64,000 nt of DNA from Echinometra lucunter (Eukaryota; Echinodermata; Echinoidea; Camarodonta; Echinometridae), in the NCBI GenBank assembly GCA_029962745.1, contig CM057154.1, positions 86,954 to 150,953 of the forward strand. The letters run 5' to 3'. The stretch's first letter is position 1, and the number at the start of each line of letters is the position of its first letter. Of the stretch, positions 1-10,729 are shown in pieces. A model generated the notes under the pieces. It worked only from the letters and a program-made list of their open reading frames with translations, was not told the origin of the DNA and searched no databases. The translations under genes were made by a program, and so were the position numbers.

Positions 1-474
1 CAGTTTGACCATATTACATGTAGTTATTTCGTCCACTTTGACCCAGACTGACCATTGGTATTTTCCCATCAAACAATACAGGGTCTGTCTCGACAGAACC
101 TTTATTTGTTTTTCCATTGTCCCGTTTCATGTCCATTATTGCATGTATGTGGGCTGTGAATATCAATTTTACACTTTTACTCTTTGTCTTTTATCTTCTG
201 CTTTTTTCTTCTTTTCAGTTTTTCATTGTATGTTCCATATGTTCGATTCGGGTTTTTTTTTAATATACCTTTAAAGGGACTTGAATAAATGAATAAGTGA
301 ATAAAGGGAAATCAAACACTCAGAAGACGGCCAAATTTACCAAATCGTCATGAGCGAGGTCAGTAAGACATTGGGGTTAGCGTAAACAATTAGCTGCACC
401 TTCCCAATGATAAATTCTGAATCGAATGAAATTTGTCCGAATCCTCTGTGCACTGGTAGTCTGTTAGGTCAAAA

Positions 475-1070
475 TGGATTCAAAATAACCCAAATGGTCA
501 CTCGGTGTTGGTATATGGGCCATTTTTTTAATAAAGTGAAACAAAAGGTCACACATACTTGACCATCTGATTTTGCCTCATTCACCGGCGTAAATCCACT
601 TTGAGGAGGGGGATGATCGACTTTTTTGACGATTTTTTTTTTCTGTCGATCTCACACTTAAGTATAAGCACACACCCTCACTGACCCGCAGAGACCCCCT
701 TACACACATTTTAATATTCATTTTGCGAGCGAGCAAAATTAACCAATTTCCTGGTTTTTAATCATATCTTCGAATAGAAATTCTAAATTATGACGAGCGA
801 GCGAAGCGAGCGAGCCAAAAATAACCACTTTTCTCATTTTTAATCGCATTTTCGAATAGAAATTCTAAAATATGGCGAGCGAGCCAAAAATACCACTTTT
901 TTGATTTTCAGTCGCATTTTCAAATAGAAATTCTAAAATATGATAATTGTTTATGACAGATATTCAAATTTTTTACTAACTGATTAATCAAAATATATTT
1001 TCTTCCTTAAAAAGTTGGGGGGGGGGGAATTTGTACACGCCTCATTGCTCGAAAATCAAATAACATATCT
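475..1070. mobile_element. TE remnant with gcgag repeat units, longer than in B
   Basis: Relative to block B (19555-19700 reversed) this copy carries about 400 extra bases after the shared sequence gtctgttaggtca. It includes the ggcgtaaatccactttgagg motif also seen near 25180. Two to three units of about 85 bp follow, each with gcgagcgaagcgagcgag and an AT-rich tail ending near attctaaaatatg, and then a G-run. Similar units occur at 18360-18600 and 25260-25470. No coding capacity was seen. Confidence 0.55.
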
Positions 1071-1439
1071 TTATTTTTGATTGCAACTAGTTATTTTACA
1101 TAAAAAGGCTTCCCTTTCTTCGGTAAGAATAAATAATTTCGCAACTATAATCTTTTACCAGAGTCATTTAAAAACGCCCCCTATTGGAGTGATCACACAC
1201 GTGACCAACCCATTTTTCACCTCTAAAAGATCAGAATGTTCATGCAAATATGGAAAATCTTTAAAAAATATTTAGAGCAATCGCCATCATACAGTAATAA
1301 AAAGTGGAAACTTACACTCCAAGGGAAATGTGACATAAATAGATTTGAATACCAACAAGTACGACCTATTTTCGTGCGAAGTCACACGTGACCAATTCTT
1401 ATTTGAAATTGGTTGTACGGAGGTGAGAACACATTCTTT

Positions 1440-1817
1440 GGATGGAATTTAGGTATTAAACCCCTTCTGATCTGGCTTCGGACTTTAAGCAAATAGAACA
1501 TCATTTTTGGCAAAAAAAGTGATCAAAATGGCAAAAAAGTCTTGAGCGAGGTCAATAACACCGACACTTTTTGATCAGCACAGAATTTGACATACATGTA
1601 TAAGCATTTGAAACCTTCTCAACCATATCAACACATTTTCTGCTCTAAATGAAACAAATCGAAATCCCCTCTGCCATGGTTCTCTGCAGTACATATTACA
1701 TCCATGGTTCCAATACCATGCGTACAGGATTTCAGACAAGGAAGAACCATGTGTGAAATTGCTGCACCATGCATGGCGACAAGGATAAAAAGATATTGGA
1801 GTATATATTGCTAACAT
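1440..1817 (-). pseudogene. Non-LTR retrotransposon C-terminal relic
   Basis: The minus-strand reading matches the relics at 13600-14060 (plus) and 30665-31081 (minus). The C copy ends in a run typical of LINE ORF C-termini (KEWNQLPADI), which identifies the family. Here only the upstream part is readable. It sits in the intron between exons 2 and 3 in all three modules, so it was inserted before the modules duplicated. Confidence 0.5.
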
Positions 1818-2224
1818 TAATAATAAATGCCACAGATTGTTTTTTTTTTAAGGGGGGGGGGGGGCAATGAATTGGTGCTATTATGCCAGTAGACAGCTCC
1901 TGTTCACCAAGAAGTATTTTTCATCCTTTTGCTATAGCATATGCTGCCGCCACACCTAGCTTTAGGTGTTATTCCTTAACACTTCCGAAACATCCGCGCT
2001 TTGCGCAGAGGGGGAACCGTGTGTGTATTATTTTCTAGATTAGTGAGAACCTGGGCCTTTGCATCGTAGAAATTTCGACTTTGTATTAAGAGAATTCAAG
2101 GAGATGATATCAACTGGGGTCAAAGTAGCAGAAATGGCTATGTTGTGTGAATTCTTTTAAGGGTGTAATTGTTCTGAAATTAACGAACAATTTTCATAGG
2201 GAATTTGGATGTCTAAACCAACAC

Positions 2225-2440
2225 AATTAGAATGAAAGGGTCAATTTTACACCCTAAATGAAACAATGGCAGCACCTTTTGGAGTACAATCTTGCACCCT
2301 GCATGAAAAAGGAGCAAAGATGACCCCCCCTTTTCCTTTTTTTTTTTTTTTTTTTTACTTGTTTGCACCCGGAAATGCCGATCTGCATTCTTAAACGTGC
2401 AACTCTATACCCCGTAGACCTGTACACACAAAAAATGTGT
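2225..2440. repeat. Shortened GGGTGCA-type foldback repeat
   Basis: This is a truncated copy of the hairpin-rich repeat at 12885-13190 and 33486-33780. The central inverted GGGTGCA/TGCACCC units are missing and a T-run (2338-2356) is present. Confidence 0.45.
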
Positions 2441-3779
2441 GCACACAAAGTGGCGCCACAAAGTCACCTCATATCTGAAAGCGCCTTAACCAATTTTCCA
2501 TAACATTTGTGCATATTCTTTACATAAAGTATGCCTAATTAGCAGATTAGGCTTTGCTGAACAAGAACGTGTGAAAAATTGCCGATCAAAGGTGATCATA
2601 ATAGCCAATTTGAGCCCCCAGACACTCCCCTAGAAATGGATAGTGAGTAGGGTCAATATTAAACTAACATTTTAGAATCAGCGCAATTTTTTATTTATTA
2701 CCCCAAATGAGGCTTTGAAACCTTCCCCAGCATAAGCTCTGATAAATTTCCCTTATATCCTTTGGTATATTGTTCCAGATCTACATATTCTTGAGTACAG
2801 AAGATAAAGTATCATCACTACTAACGATATAAACAGGAGAAAGGGAGGCAAAAATACGTCATGTATAACGTGGGTCTTGTCCTTAAATAGTGACACGCTG
2901 CCCGTCAGAGTTAAATAATAAACAAATCAATAGATGAATACGGTAAATAAGTACATAAATAGATTGACCAGTTATATATAATGATAAATGATAGAAAGAT
3001 CTTTTGAATGCCAAAAGTGGGTAATTATTTAAACTGAACAAAGTGTCGTAAAGTTTTTCTAACTCACTTCGCTCGATTGCTTGCTCGCACGCAAAAAGCA
3101 CATTATCGATGTCGTAGTATAAACTATACGATGTGACATTTGAAAAAAAAATGACAAATAGATTTAGACTCTGAAGTATATAATGCAGGTAAAATGGGCA
3201 TGTTAAGAATGTTCAGTCCCAGTGGGTTGTTTGGGCACGCAAGCCTAAGCGGAAAGGGGAGGGGGGGGGGACGGGTGATAGAAATCGATTTTTTTTTCTC
3301 GCTTACTTTGCTAGCTTTTAAAATTGATATTCGGAAAGGAGAAGGCAACCCCATACGCTCGGTTGCTCAAATAAATTTAGAATCTAGGTATTAATCGTGT
3401 TTTTCCTTTTAACATCTTAAAATTATTTTTTTTTCTTTGTTTGTTCGCTTGCTTTTGTTTCTACATTCGCGAAACTAGAAAATATGAAGGGAACCGTAAT
3501 TCAAATCACATTCACCGAAAAAAAAAAATAATAGAAAGCCCAAAGTGGGTACATAATAAATCGTAAAAAAAAAAATCATCTCGCTCACTCATATACATGT
3601 TGTTTGCTCTGAGCACATCATTTCTGTCTGGATATATGTGTTCTAAATTCATGTGATTTGGAAAACCAAATGAGACACGAATTATTCACCAGTCATCTTT
3701 GGGGGTTTTTTCTTTGGTTTCTAAATTCATAGAACCGGAAAAGACGAAGGGAATAGACAATTATTCAAATTACACTTAC

Positions 3780-4273
3780 TGAAAGACAAGAAGGTAATGA
3801 AACCAAACAGGGACATCCAAAATCGGAGCTTTTCATCCTTAGCCTGCAAATATTTGAAGAACAGAAAAGAAATAAATATACTAAGTTCAGGTGATTTTAG
3901 ACTGTTACAAGTCGACTCCTGTATGGTAACTTGAAATTAATTGTGAATCAAATCAATCGCAACTCTTTGTAAGCATGGCAAGGCAGGCTGAGGAATGTTG
4001 TGATCAACATCATTATCATCATCATCATCATTATCATCATCATCATCATTATCATCATCATCATTGTCATTATCATCATCATCATTGTCATCATCATCAT
4101 TGTCATCATTACTATCATCGTCATCATTGTCATCATCACTGTCATGGCCATTGTCTTCTTCCTCGTCTAGTTCTCCTCCTCCTCTCCTTTTTCTTGTTCT
4201 TGTTCTTGTTCTTGTTCTTTTTCTTCTTCTTCTTCTTCCTCTTTATCTTTTTCCTCCTCCTCCTCCTCCTCCT

Positions 4274-4308
<35 letters not shown>

Positions 4309-5169
4309 TCTTTCTTCTCCTTGTTCTTGTTTTTCTTGTTCTTCTTGTGCTTCTTCTTCCCTTTTTCTCTTGTTATTGTTGTTGTTCTTGTTCTTCTTTG
4401 ATTGAAATTTGAAGTTTATATCTACATTTCAGTTGAAATTTGATTCATATTGAACTCAAGTATTGTAGAATTACATGCACAAAAACATTTTGAGTTATCA
4501 CAAATCACAAATCGTGTATATGAGTAAATTGGGGGGGGGGGATAGATGCTACAAAATGATAATAGTTATATACTTCATTGAAATTTACCGAAAATATGTG
4601 AAGTTGTATCACAATGACATATTAATATGGAACTCATTTAACAGTGAAAGATTATCAGATAGAAAAAAAGATATTTAGAGAGAAACTAAATGTACACTAC
4701 ATGTATATTGAACAAGGGAGCTTTGATATGGTATCACTAAATTTTACAAAAATTTCTGTCAAAAAAGGCCGGACAAACTCAAAATTTTAAGAGTGACTAT
4801 ATTTCACTGAGACTTCAGGCATGGGTTGAATATATTGGAAAGTTCAAGGTACAGCAAATAATTCACTAAACCTGGTGACTGTAAAAAGTTGATAGCCTCT
4901 GCATAGCTTGGATTAGACCAAAAAGCTATGAAATTAGTTAATTTTATATTAGTCATGTTCATTACCTTGTTTACCCATAGAGGAATCTAGTTACGTAACG
5001 GGCGCAAAATGGCCTAAAATACGTCAGACTTTTCCACTTTTAATGAAAAGTGCATTCTAGAATGAATACGATGGAAAAAAAAATCAAAGCTGGAAAATTC
5101 CCCCTTTTGGGACACTATTTTCCCTATCTTCACTAACATTTCAAACAAATCACAAGAAATACTCACCAT
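3780..5169 (-). CDS. Lectin 5' module copy A, exons 1-2 (partial)
   Basis: Exon 1 ends with the start codon at 5169-5167 (minus strand), followed directly by donor gtgagt. Exon 2 is 3843-3780 (64 nt), preceded by acceptor ttgcag and followed by gtaagtg. The spliced reading starts MAKDEKL and continues into a hydrophobic stretch ending FLSF, which is a signal anchor or signal peptide. The last exon base is A where copies B, C and D have G, so the codon split with exon 3 would differ. Exon 3 is outside the window. The family is recognised only through copy D, which leads to a C-type lectin. Whether A is expressed cannot be told from sequence. Confidence 0.6.
4005..4405. repeat. Composite (CAT)n-(CTT)n microsatellite, copy A
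   Basis: A CAT-rich tract (about 4010-4150) is followed by a CTT/CTC-rich tract (about 4155-4400), in the intron between exons 1 and 2. The same two tracts occur in the same order relative to the gene in B, C and D. The His-rich and Leu/Ser-rich open frames across it are repeat translations. Confidence 0.9.
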
Positions 5170-5829
5170 CTTGTATGAATCTCCGAGATCTCACAAAACT
5201 GAGTTACTTTATCGATGCCTAGCAGAACCGTTGGAATATCGAAGCGTCTGGAACACCTTGAGAGGTTGATATAAGCACTGTAAAATGTCCAGTGCAATTG
5301 TTATTATTACTATTATTATAACTTATGATATGGGCCAAGAGCATGAGGCTATTAAAGCTGATCTCTAACTTGTAGCGGACAGCGTTTGAAAGACAAAATA
5401 TGATTCTCGATGATGAGAAAAGAAACCAAAACGAGAGGGGGGAAATTGGTCGTATTACAGTCGATCGCAAAAGAGGCAAGTTTGACTTGATGGATGCACG
5501 CACGACAACTGGATGTTTCCTTTAGCTTTCAGATACATGGTAAGCTTGGAGGAATAAATCGGACCCCGACAAGCAGATAGTTTAACATGATACTCACGAT
5601 GCCGCTTGGTGGACAGATGAGATACTATTATGGGATAGTTACATGAGCGCCAATGATGGGTTTACAATGCAACTTACCTTAGCAACAAGTCAGCAAAATA
5701 GACATAAATGATTAAATAACATCATCACAAGAGCGCTTGTCATGCCGTGAGGCTTCATCAGGATGAGCGGGGGGGGGGGGGGGGGGGGGGAAGCGTCGTT
5801 CAAAGTGGAGGGGCACCGGCAAAAAAGGG

Positions 5830-6329
5830 NNNNNNNNNNNNNNNNNNNNNNNNNNNNNNNNNNNNNNNNNNNNNNNNNNNNNNNNNNNNNNNNNNNNNNN
5901 NNNNNNNNNNNNNNNNNNNNNNNNNNNNNNNNNNNNNNNNNNNNNNNNNNNNNNNNNNNNNNNNNNNNNNNNNNNNNNNNNNNNNNNNNNNNNNNNNNNN
6001 NNNNNNNNNNNNNNNNNNNNNNNNNNNNNNNNNNNNNNNNNNNNNNNNNNNNNNNNNNNNNNNNNNNNNNNNNNNNNNNNNNNNNNNNNNNNNNNNNNNN
6101 NNNNNNNNNNNNNNNNNNNNNNNNNNNNNNNNNNNNNNNNNNNNNNNNNNNNNNNNNNNNNNNNNNNNNNNNNNNNNNNNNNNNNNNNNNNNNNNNNNNN
6201 NNNNNNNNNNNNNNNNNNNNNNNNNNNNNNNNNNNNNNNNNNNNNNNNNNNNNNNNNNNNNNNNNNNNNNNNNNNNNNNNNNNNNNNNNNNNNNNNNNNN
6301 NNNNNNNNNNNNNNNNNNNNNNNNNNNNN
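5830..6329. other. 500-N scaffold gap
   Basis: Exactly 500 Ns, a fixed-size placeholder, beginning shortly after a G-run (5769-5790). Left flank matches the upstream region of B reversed. Right flank matches the D gene around 40060 reversed. The gap therefore joins two parts of the repeat family, and the join may not be real. Confidence 0.98.
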
Positions 6330-7191
6330 AGAAAATAACGATGGTCCATGTTACAATATTGAAAATACATGTAAGTGAATTGATTGAAGTTATGCAGCAA
6401 ATGATGGGAAGCTTCAACCATTGAATAGTATGAATATTTCATCACAATTTATGGAAAATATGTGACAGATAAATACAAACAATATCATCTACAATGAAAA
6501 TTTCTTTAACGATATATTGATCATAAGTAAAGTAGTAATGACATAACAAAGATACTGTTTTCATCGCATCGTTATCATCTTATAAATGACAAATTCATAT
6601 TTCGATTTTAAAAATTAATCGTGTGTGAAATACTGTAGTTTGCCATCATAAGGGTATCACACTTCTATAGACAGATAAAGTCATGAGACGGAACTAACTT
6701 TACAGTCAAAGAAATAGTGCACATTCACTGGGAAACTTATTTCACGACGAAACTGCAACAGCAAGTTATTGATTAGCTATATCAGACTTTTTCATCATTA
6801 TCATTTAAGTATGAACCAACTAATTCAAAAGTTCAAGAGTGATGTTAAATTTGACTGGGGCCGCAGGCATGCTTTGGGTTGAATATATTGGAAAGTTCAA
6901 GGTACAGCAAATGATCCACTCAACCTGGTGGTTGTATGAAATTGAATGCCCCTGTACAACTTTGGTAAGACCAAATAACTTTGAAAATAGGACTCATGTC
7001 CCATGAACATGATAAACAGCGCAAAATACCCTAATACGTAAGACTTGTAATGAAAAGGGCATTCTACCATAATACACTACCATGAATACACTGTAAATTC
7101 AAGGTGGATGATTATCATCCCGTTTGTTATTTTTGTGTAACATCCATAAAAGATGGGTACTTCCCTAAGATTTCGAATAAGAAACACTCAC

Positions 7192-7330
7192 CATATTATG
7201 TCAATCTCCAAGATCTCCCAAGATGTGCTACGATACTGATGTGGACCGAAATTGGTAGCCTAGCCACGCTGCCGCTGGCAGAGCCGGACCGGGTGCGGCT
7301 TGAGAGCTGAACTTGTTAGGTGGATGTGAT
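7192..7330 (-). CDS. Lectin 5' module copy E, exon 1 only
   Basis: The minus strand carries a near-identical copy of D exon 1: an untranslated stretch rich in CCGG and GCC (about 7330-7195) and then an ATG at 7194-7192, followed immediately by gtgagt. In D the next exon lies about 1.36 kb downstream, and the equivalent position here falls inside the gap. The upper limit of the exon is taken from similarity with D and is approximate. The plus-strand open frame over this region is a shadow. Confidence 0.5.
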
Positions 7331-7865
7331 GACGATAAGATGTTCAGTGTTGTTCTTATTATTGATATTGTTATTATTATTATTATTTCGATATGATCCA
7401 AGAGAACGATGTAAACGAAAGTCTAGCCCGCAAAGGACAGAGTTTGAATCGCAAAATATGATTTTTAGATAACAGAATCTTGGGTATTAAACCAAAACGA
7501 GGGGGATAAGATGGTTGCATTACAAAGAAACAAGCGAAACCAGTTTGACTCGATCGATACATGAGAGCTGCTGGATGGTTTCTTTTGCTCTCAGATACAT
7601 GGTAAGTTTGTAGGAAAATCGGACCCCGACCAGCAGATAGTTTAACATGATACTCACGATGCCGATTAATGAGATACTATTATGGGATAGCTACATGAGG
7701 GCCAATGATATTTTTACAACGCCAGCAACCATAGAAACCGTAGAAGCAGAACAAACCGATCATATCCATGGATGTTTTCTGACATATATGATTAAAACAT
7801 TTATTATCATCACAAATGAATTTGTCACGCCATTTTGCTTCCTTATCATTCACCGTTCACTGGGG

Positions 7866-7904
7866 TAGGTCAGGGAGTTGGAAGAGTTCCAACACCCTGA
7901 CCTA
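7866..7904. repeat. 18-bp-arm hairpin in divergent intergenic region
   Basis: Arms 7866-7883 and 7887-7904 pair with one mismatch around a 3-base loop. The orthologous hairpin at 38500-38538 also pairs with one difference, at another position. Confidence 0.75.
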
Positions 7905-7959
7905 GCCTTTGGAAGAGGAAGGGGAATGTGAGCATGCCAGGAAGTGAAAATTCATTTAT

Positions 7960-8210
7960 GGAGAGAGACAGAGAGAAAGACAGAGAGACACAGAGAGAAA
8001 CAGAGAGAGAGAAAGAGTGAAAGAGAGACAAAGAGAGTAGGTGAGACTGGGAAGGCACAAAAGAGGAAGAGGATGGAGAAGAAAAAGAGCAAGAAGAAAA
8101 ACAACAACGACGACAACAACAACAACAAGAAAAGCAACAACAACAGCGATAACAAGAACAGGAAAGAAGAAGAAGGAGGGAGAGATGGAGATAGGGAAAA
8201 AGAAATCAAC

Positions 8211-8246
<36 letters not shown>

Positions 8247-8250
8247 TAAT
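7960..8250. repeat. GA-rich, CAA-rich and (AAT)n tracts
   Basis: A GAGA-rich tract, then AAG/CAA-rich sequence, then a clean (AAT)n run at about 8210-8245. Matches 38085-38450 on the opposite strand. Confidence 0.85.
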
Positions 8251-8330
8251 GCTTTTATATAGCGCATTTCAACTCAGAGAAAATTCTCAATGTGCTTTAC
8301 GTTGACAGCAAAAATTAACATAGTAACAAT
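8205..8330 (-). mobile_element. LINE 3' end fragment (CR1/L2-like tail)
   Basis: On the minus strand, a stretch with aaagcacattgagaa and gcgctatataaaagc is followed by (ATT)n. This is the form of 3' tail seen on the intact LINE at 46677-46740 (gcgctatataaatcc, then ATT repeats). No ORF remains. A counterpart is at 38035-38180. Confidence 0.55.
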
Positions 8331-8395
8331 AGTAACATAACAGGATGATAGAGACAAAGGGAGAAAGGGATAGACTGATAGATAGAAAGGTAGGA

Positions 8396-8398
<3 letters not shown>

Positions 8399-8442
<44 letters not shown>
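8399..8442. repeat. (GA)n microsatellite
   Basis: An uninterrupted GA run of about 21 units, matched by the (CT)n at 37897-37945. Confidence 0.95.
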
Positions 8443-8607
8443 CTGGGGGAGGAGCTGGATGACCTGACAGCTATCGTTATCAGTCACGTTTCCAACAAAT
8501 GTTATATTGGATAGTAATGTATAAAAGGTGAAAAATAATTGTTTGCTTAATTATGTATGGATCTTTACACAGCTTAATTTGTGATGTTAATATAACCCTC
8601 GTAGGGC

Positions 8608-8702
8608 GCATTCACTTCTTCTTCTTCTTCTTCTTCTTCTTCTCCTCCTCCTCCTCCTTCTTCTTCTTCTTCTTCTTCTTCTTCTTCTTCTTCTTCTTCT
8701 GT
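8608..8702. repeat. (CTT)n/(CTC)n microsatellite
   Basis: CTT units with a short CTC interruption, upstream of copy B. The matching GAA tract is at 37540-37715. Confidence 0.95.
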
Positions 8703-9831
8703 AATTTGAATCGATGTCTCCCAGTTTCTCCTTCTTCAGTTTCACCTGTTCTTCCTGCTCTCTCTTTCTACCTCTCTTCCTCTGTCTCCTCAGTAACGTC
8801 TGTCAGCATGTCAGTTATCATTCGACTTATTCAGAGTATAAACTAAAGTATATACTTCAGAATTTTATGTTCAAAATTAGACAGGTACCATACATTCAAG
8901 AATATGAAAGATATTGCATATGATTATTACACTTTGTACCTAGTTCTTGTTGTTTCAGTTTATCGGGGAAACGTATTTATCAAACCGTTTAAGCTATAAG
9001 CTTGTTCGCATATGGTTGTATAAGTATTCAGTCGAATGCCAAGCAATATGAAAAAGCTTTTATCTATAACAACAGAAAGATGTAGAAAATCTTCTATAAT
9101 AATGTATTGAATAGAGTATAGGTATGCCCAACAAGTGGTATTTTTCCTTGTGTGCGTGTGTTAATCGTCCTGGTGATGCCCTTTTTTGCCGGTGCCCCTC
9201 CACTTTGAACGACGCTCCCCCCCCCCCCCCCCGCTCATCCTGATGAAGCCTCATGGCATGACGAGCGCTTTTGTGATGATGTTATTTAATCATTTATGTC
9301 TATTTTGCTGACTTGTTGCTAAGGTAACTTGCGTTGTAAACCCATCAATGGCGCTCATGTAACTATCCCATAATAGTATCTCATCTGTCCACCAATCGGC
9401 ATCGTGAGTATCATGTTAAACTATCTGCTTGTCGGGGTCCGATTTATTCCTCCAAGCTTGCCATGTATCTGAAAGCTAAAGGAAACATCCAGTTGTCGTG
9501 CGTGCATCCATCAAGTCAAACCTGCCTCTTTTGCGATCGACGGTAATACGACCAATTTCCCCCCTCTCGTTTTGATTTCTTTTCTCATCATCGAGAATCA
9601 TATTTTGTCTTTCAAACGCTGTCCGCTACAAGTTAGAGATCAGCTTTAATAGCCTCATGCTCTTGGCCCATATCATAAGTTATAATAATAGTAATAATAA
9701 CAATTGCACTGGGCATTTTACAGTGCTTATATCAACCTCTCAAGGTGTTCAAGACGCTTCGATATTCCAACGGTTCTGCTAGGCATCGATAACGTAGCAC
9801 AGTTTTGTGAGATCTCGGAGATTCATACAAG

Positions 9832-10694
9832 ATGGTGAGTATTTCTTGTGATTTGTTTGAAATGTTAGCGAAGATAGGGGAAATAGTGTCCCAAAAGGGG
9901 GAATTTTCCGACTCTGATTTTTTTTCATCGTAGTCATTCTAGAATGCACTTTTCATTAAAATTGGAAAAGTCTGACGTATTTTAGGGCATTTTGCGCCCG
10001 TTACATAACTAGATTTCTCTATGGGTAAACAAGGTAATAAACATGACTAATAGAAAATTAACTAATTTCATAGCTTTTTGGTCGAATCCAAGCTATGCAG
10101 AGGCTTTCAACTTTTAACAGTAGTCACCAGGTTTAGTGAATTATTTGCTATACCTTGAACTTTCCAATATATTCAACCCATGCCTGAAGCCTCAGTGAAA
10201 TATAGTCACTCTTAAAATTTTTAGTTTGTCCGGCCTTTTTTGACAGAAATTTTTGTAAAATTTAGTGATACCATATCAAAGCTCCCTTGTTCAATATACA
10301 TGTAGTCGTACATTTAGTTTCTCTCTAAATATCTTTTTTTTTCTATCTGATAATCTTTCACTGTTAAATGAGTTCCATATTAATATGTCATTGTGATACA
10401 ACTTCACATATTTTCGGTAAATTTCAATGAAGTATGTAACTATTATCATTTTGTAGCATCTATCCCCCCCCCCCCATTACTCATATACACGATTTGTGAT
10501 TTGTGATAACTCAAACTGTTTTTGTGCATGTAATTCTACAATACTTGAGTTCAATATGAATCAGATTTCAACTGCAATGTAGATATAAAATTCAAATTTC
10601 AAATCAAAGAAGAAGAACAACAACAATAACAAGAGAAAAAAGGGAAGAAGAAGCACACGAAGAACAAGAAAAACAAGAATAAGGAGAAGAAAGA

Positions 10695-10729
<35 letters not shown>

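Larger units (their letters stand above)
1..5829 (-). repeat. Block A: inverted copy of the lectin 5' module
   Basis: This block matches the reverse complement of about 9180-20150 (block B) almost base for base, apart from large indels. It matches block C (about 29800-37050) in the same orientation with lower identity. Landmarks shared with B are the exon 1 end, exon 2, the intron microsatellites, a LINE C-terminal relic (1440-1817) and a GGGTGCA-rich patch. It enters the window mid-homology, so its exon 3 should lie left of base 1. It ends at a G-run and a 500-N gap. It is either a recent inverted duplication or an uncollapsed haplotype copy placed by scaffolding. Confidence 0.85.
6330..9180 (-). 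repeat. Divergent intergenic block E/B (copy of 37000-40060)
   Basis: Reading the minus strand, this stretch follows 37000-40060 throughout: the exon 1 of copy E, a near-perfect hairpin, GA-rich and (AAT)n tracts, a LINE 3' tail, (GA)n, (CTT)n, and the sequence upstream of copy B. It is the shared upstream region of a divergent gene pair. Putative promoters for both genes should lie here; no core promoter element was clear enough to call. Confidence 0.8.

Noticed and set aside
3975..4412. His-rich frame MARQAEECCDQHH and similar at 10561-11019 and 35235-35678
   Set aside because: Translation of (CAT)n-(CTT)n in an intron. The first 12 codons are shared only because the DNA is duplicated; no splice or start support.
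5690..6445. Open frames across N gaps (also 26386-27109 and 63276-63970)
   Set aside because: Ns carry no stops. Only the 63913-64000 part has real coding homology.
7104..7310. Plus-strand 68-codon frame
   Set aside because: Antisense shadow of copy E exon 1.
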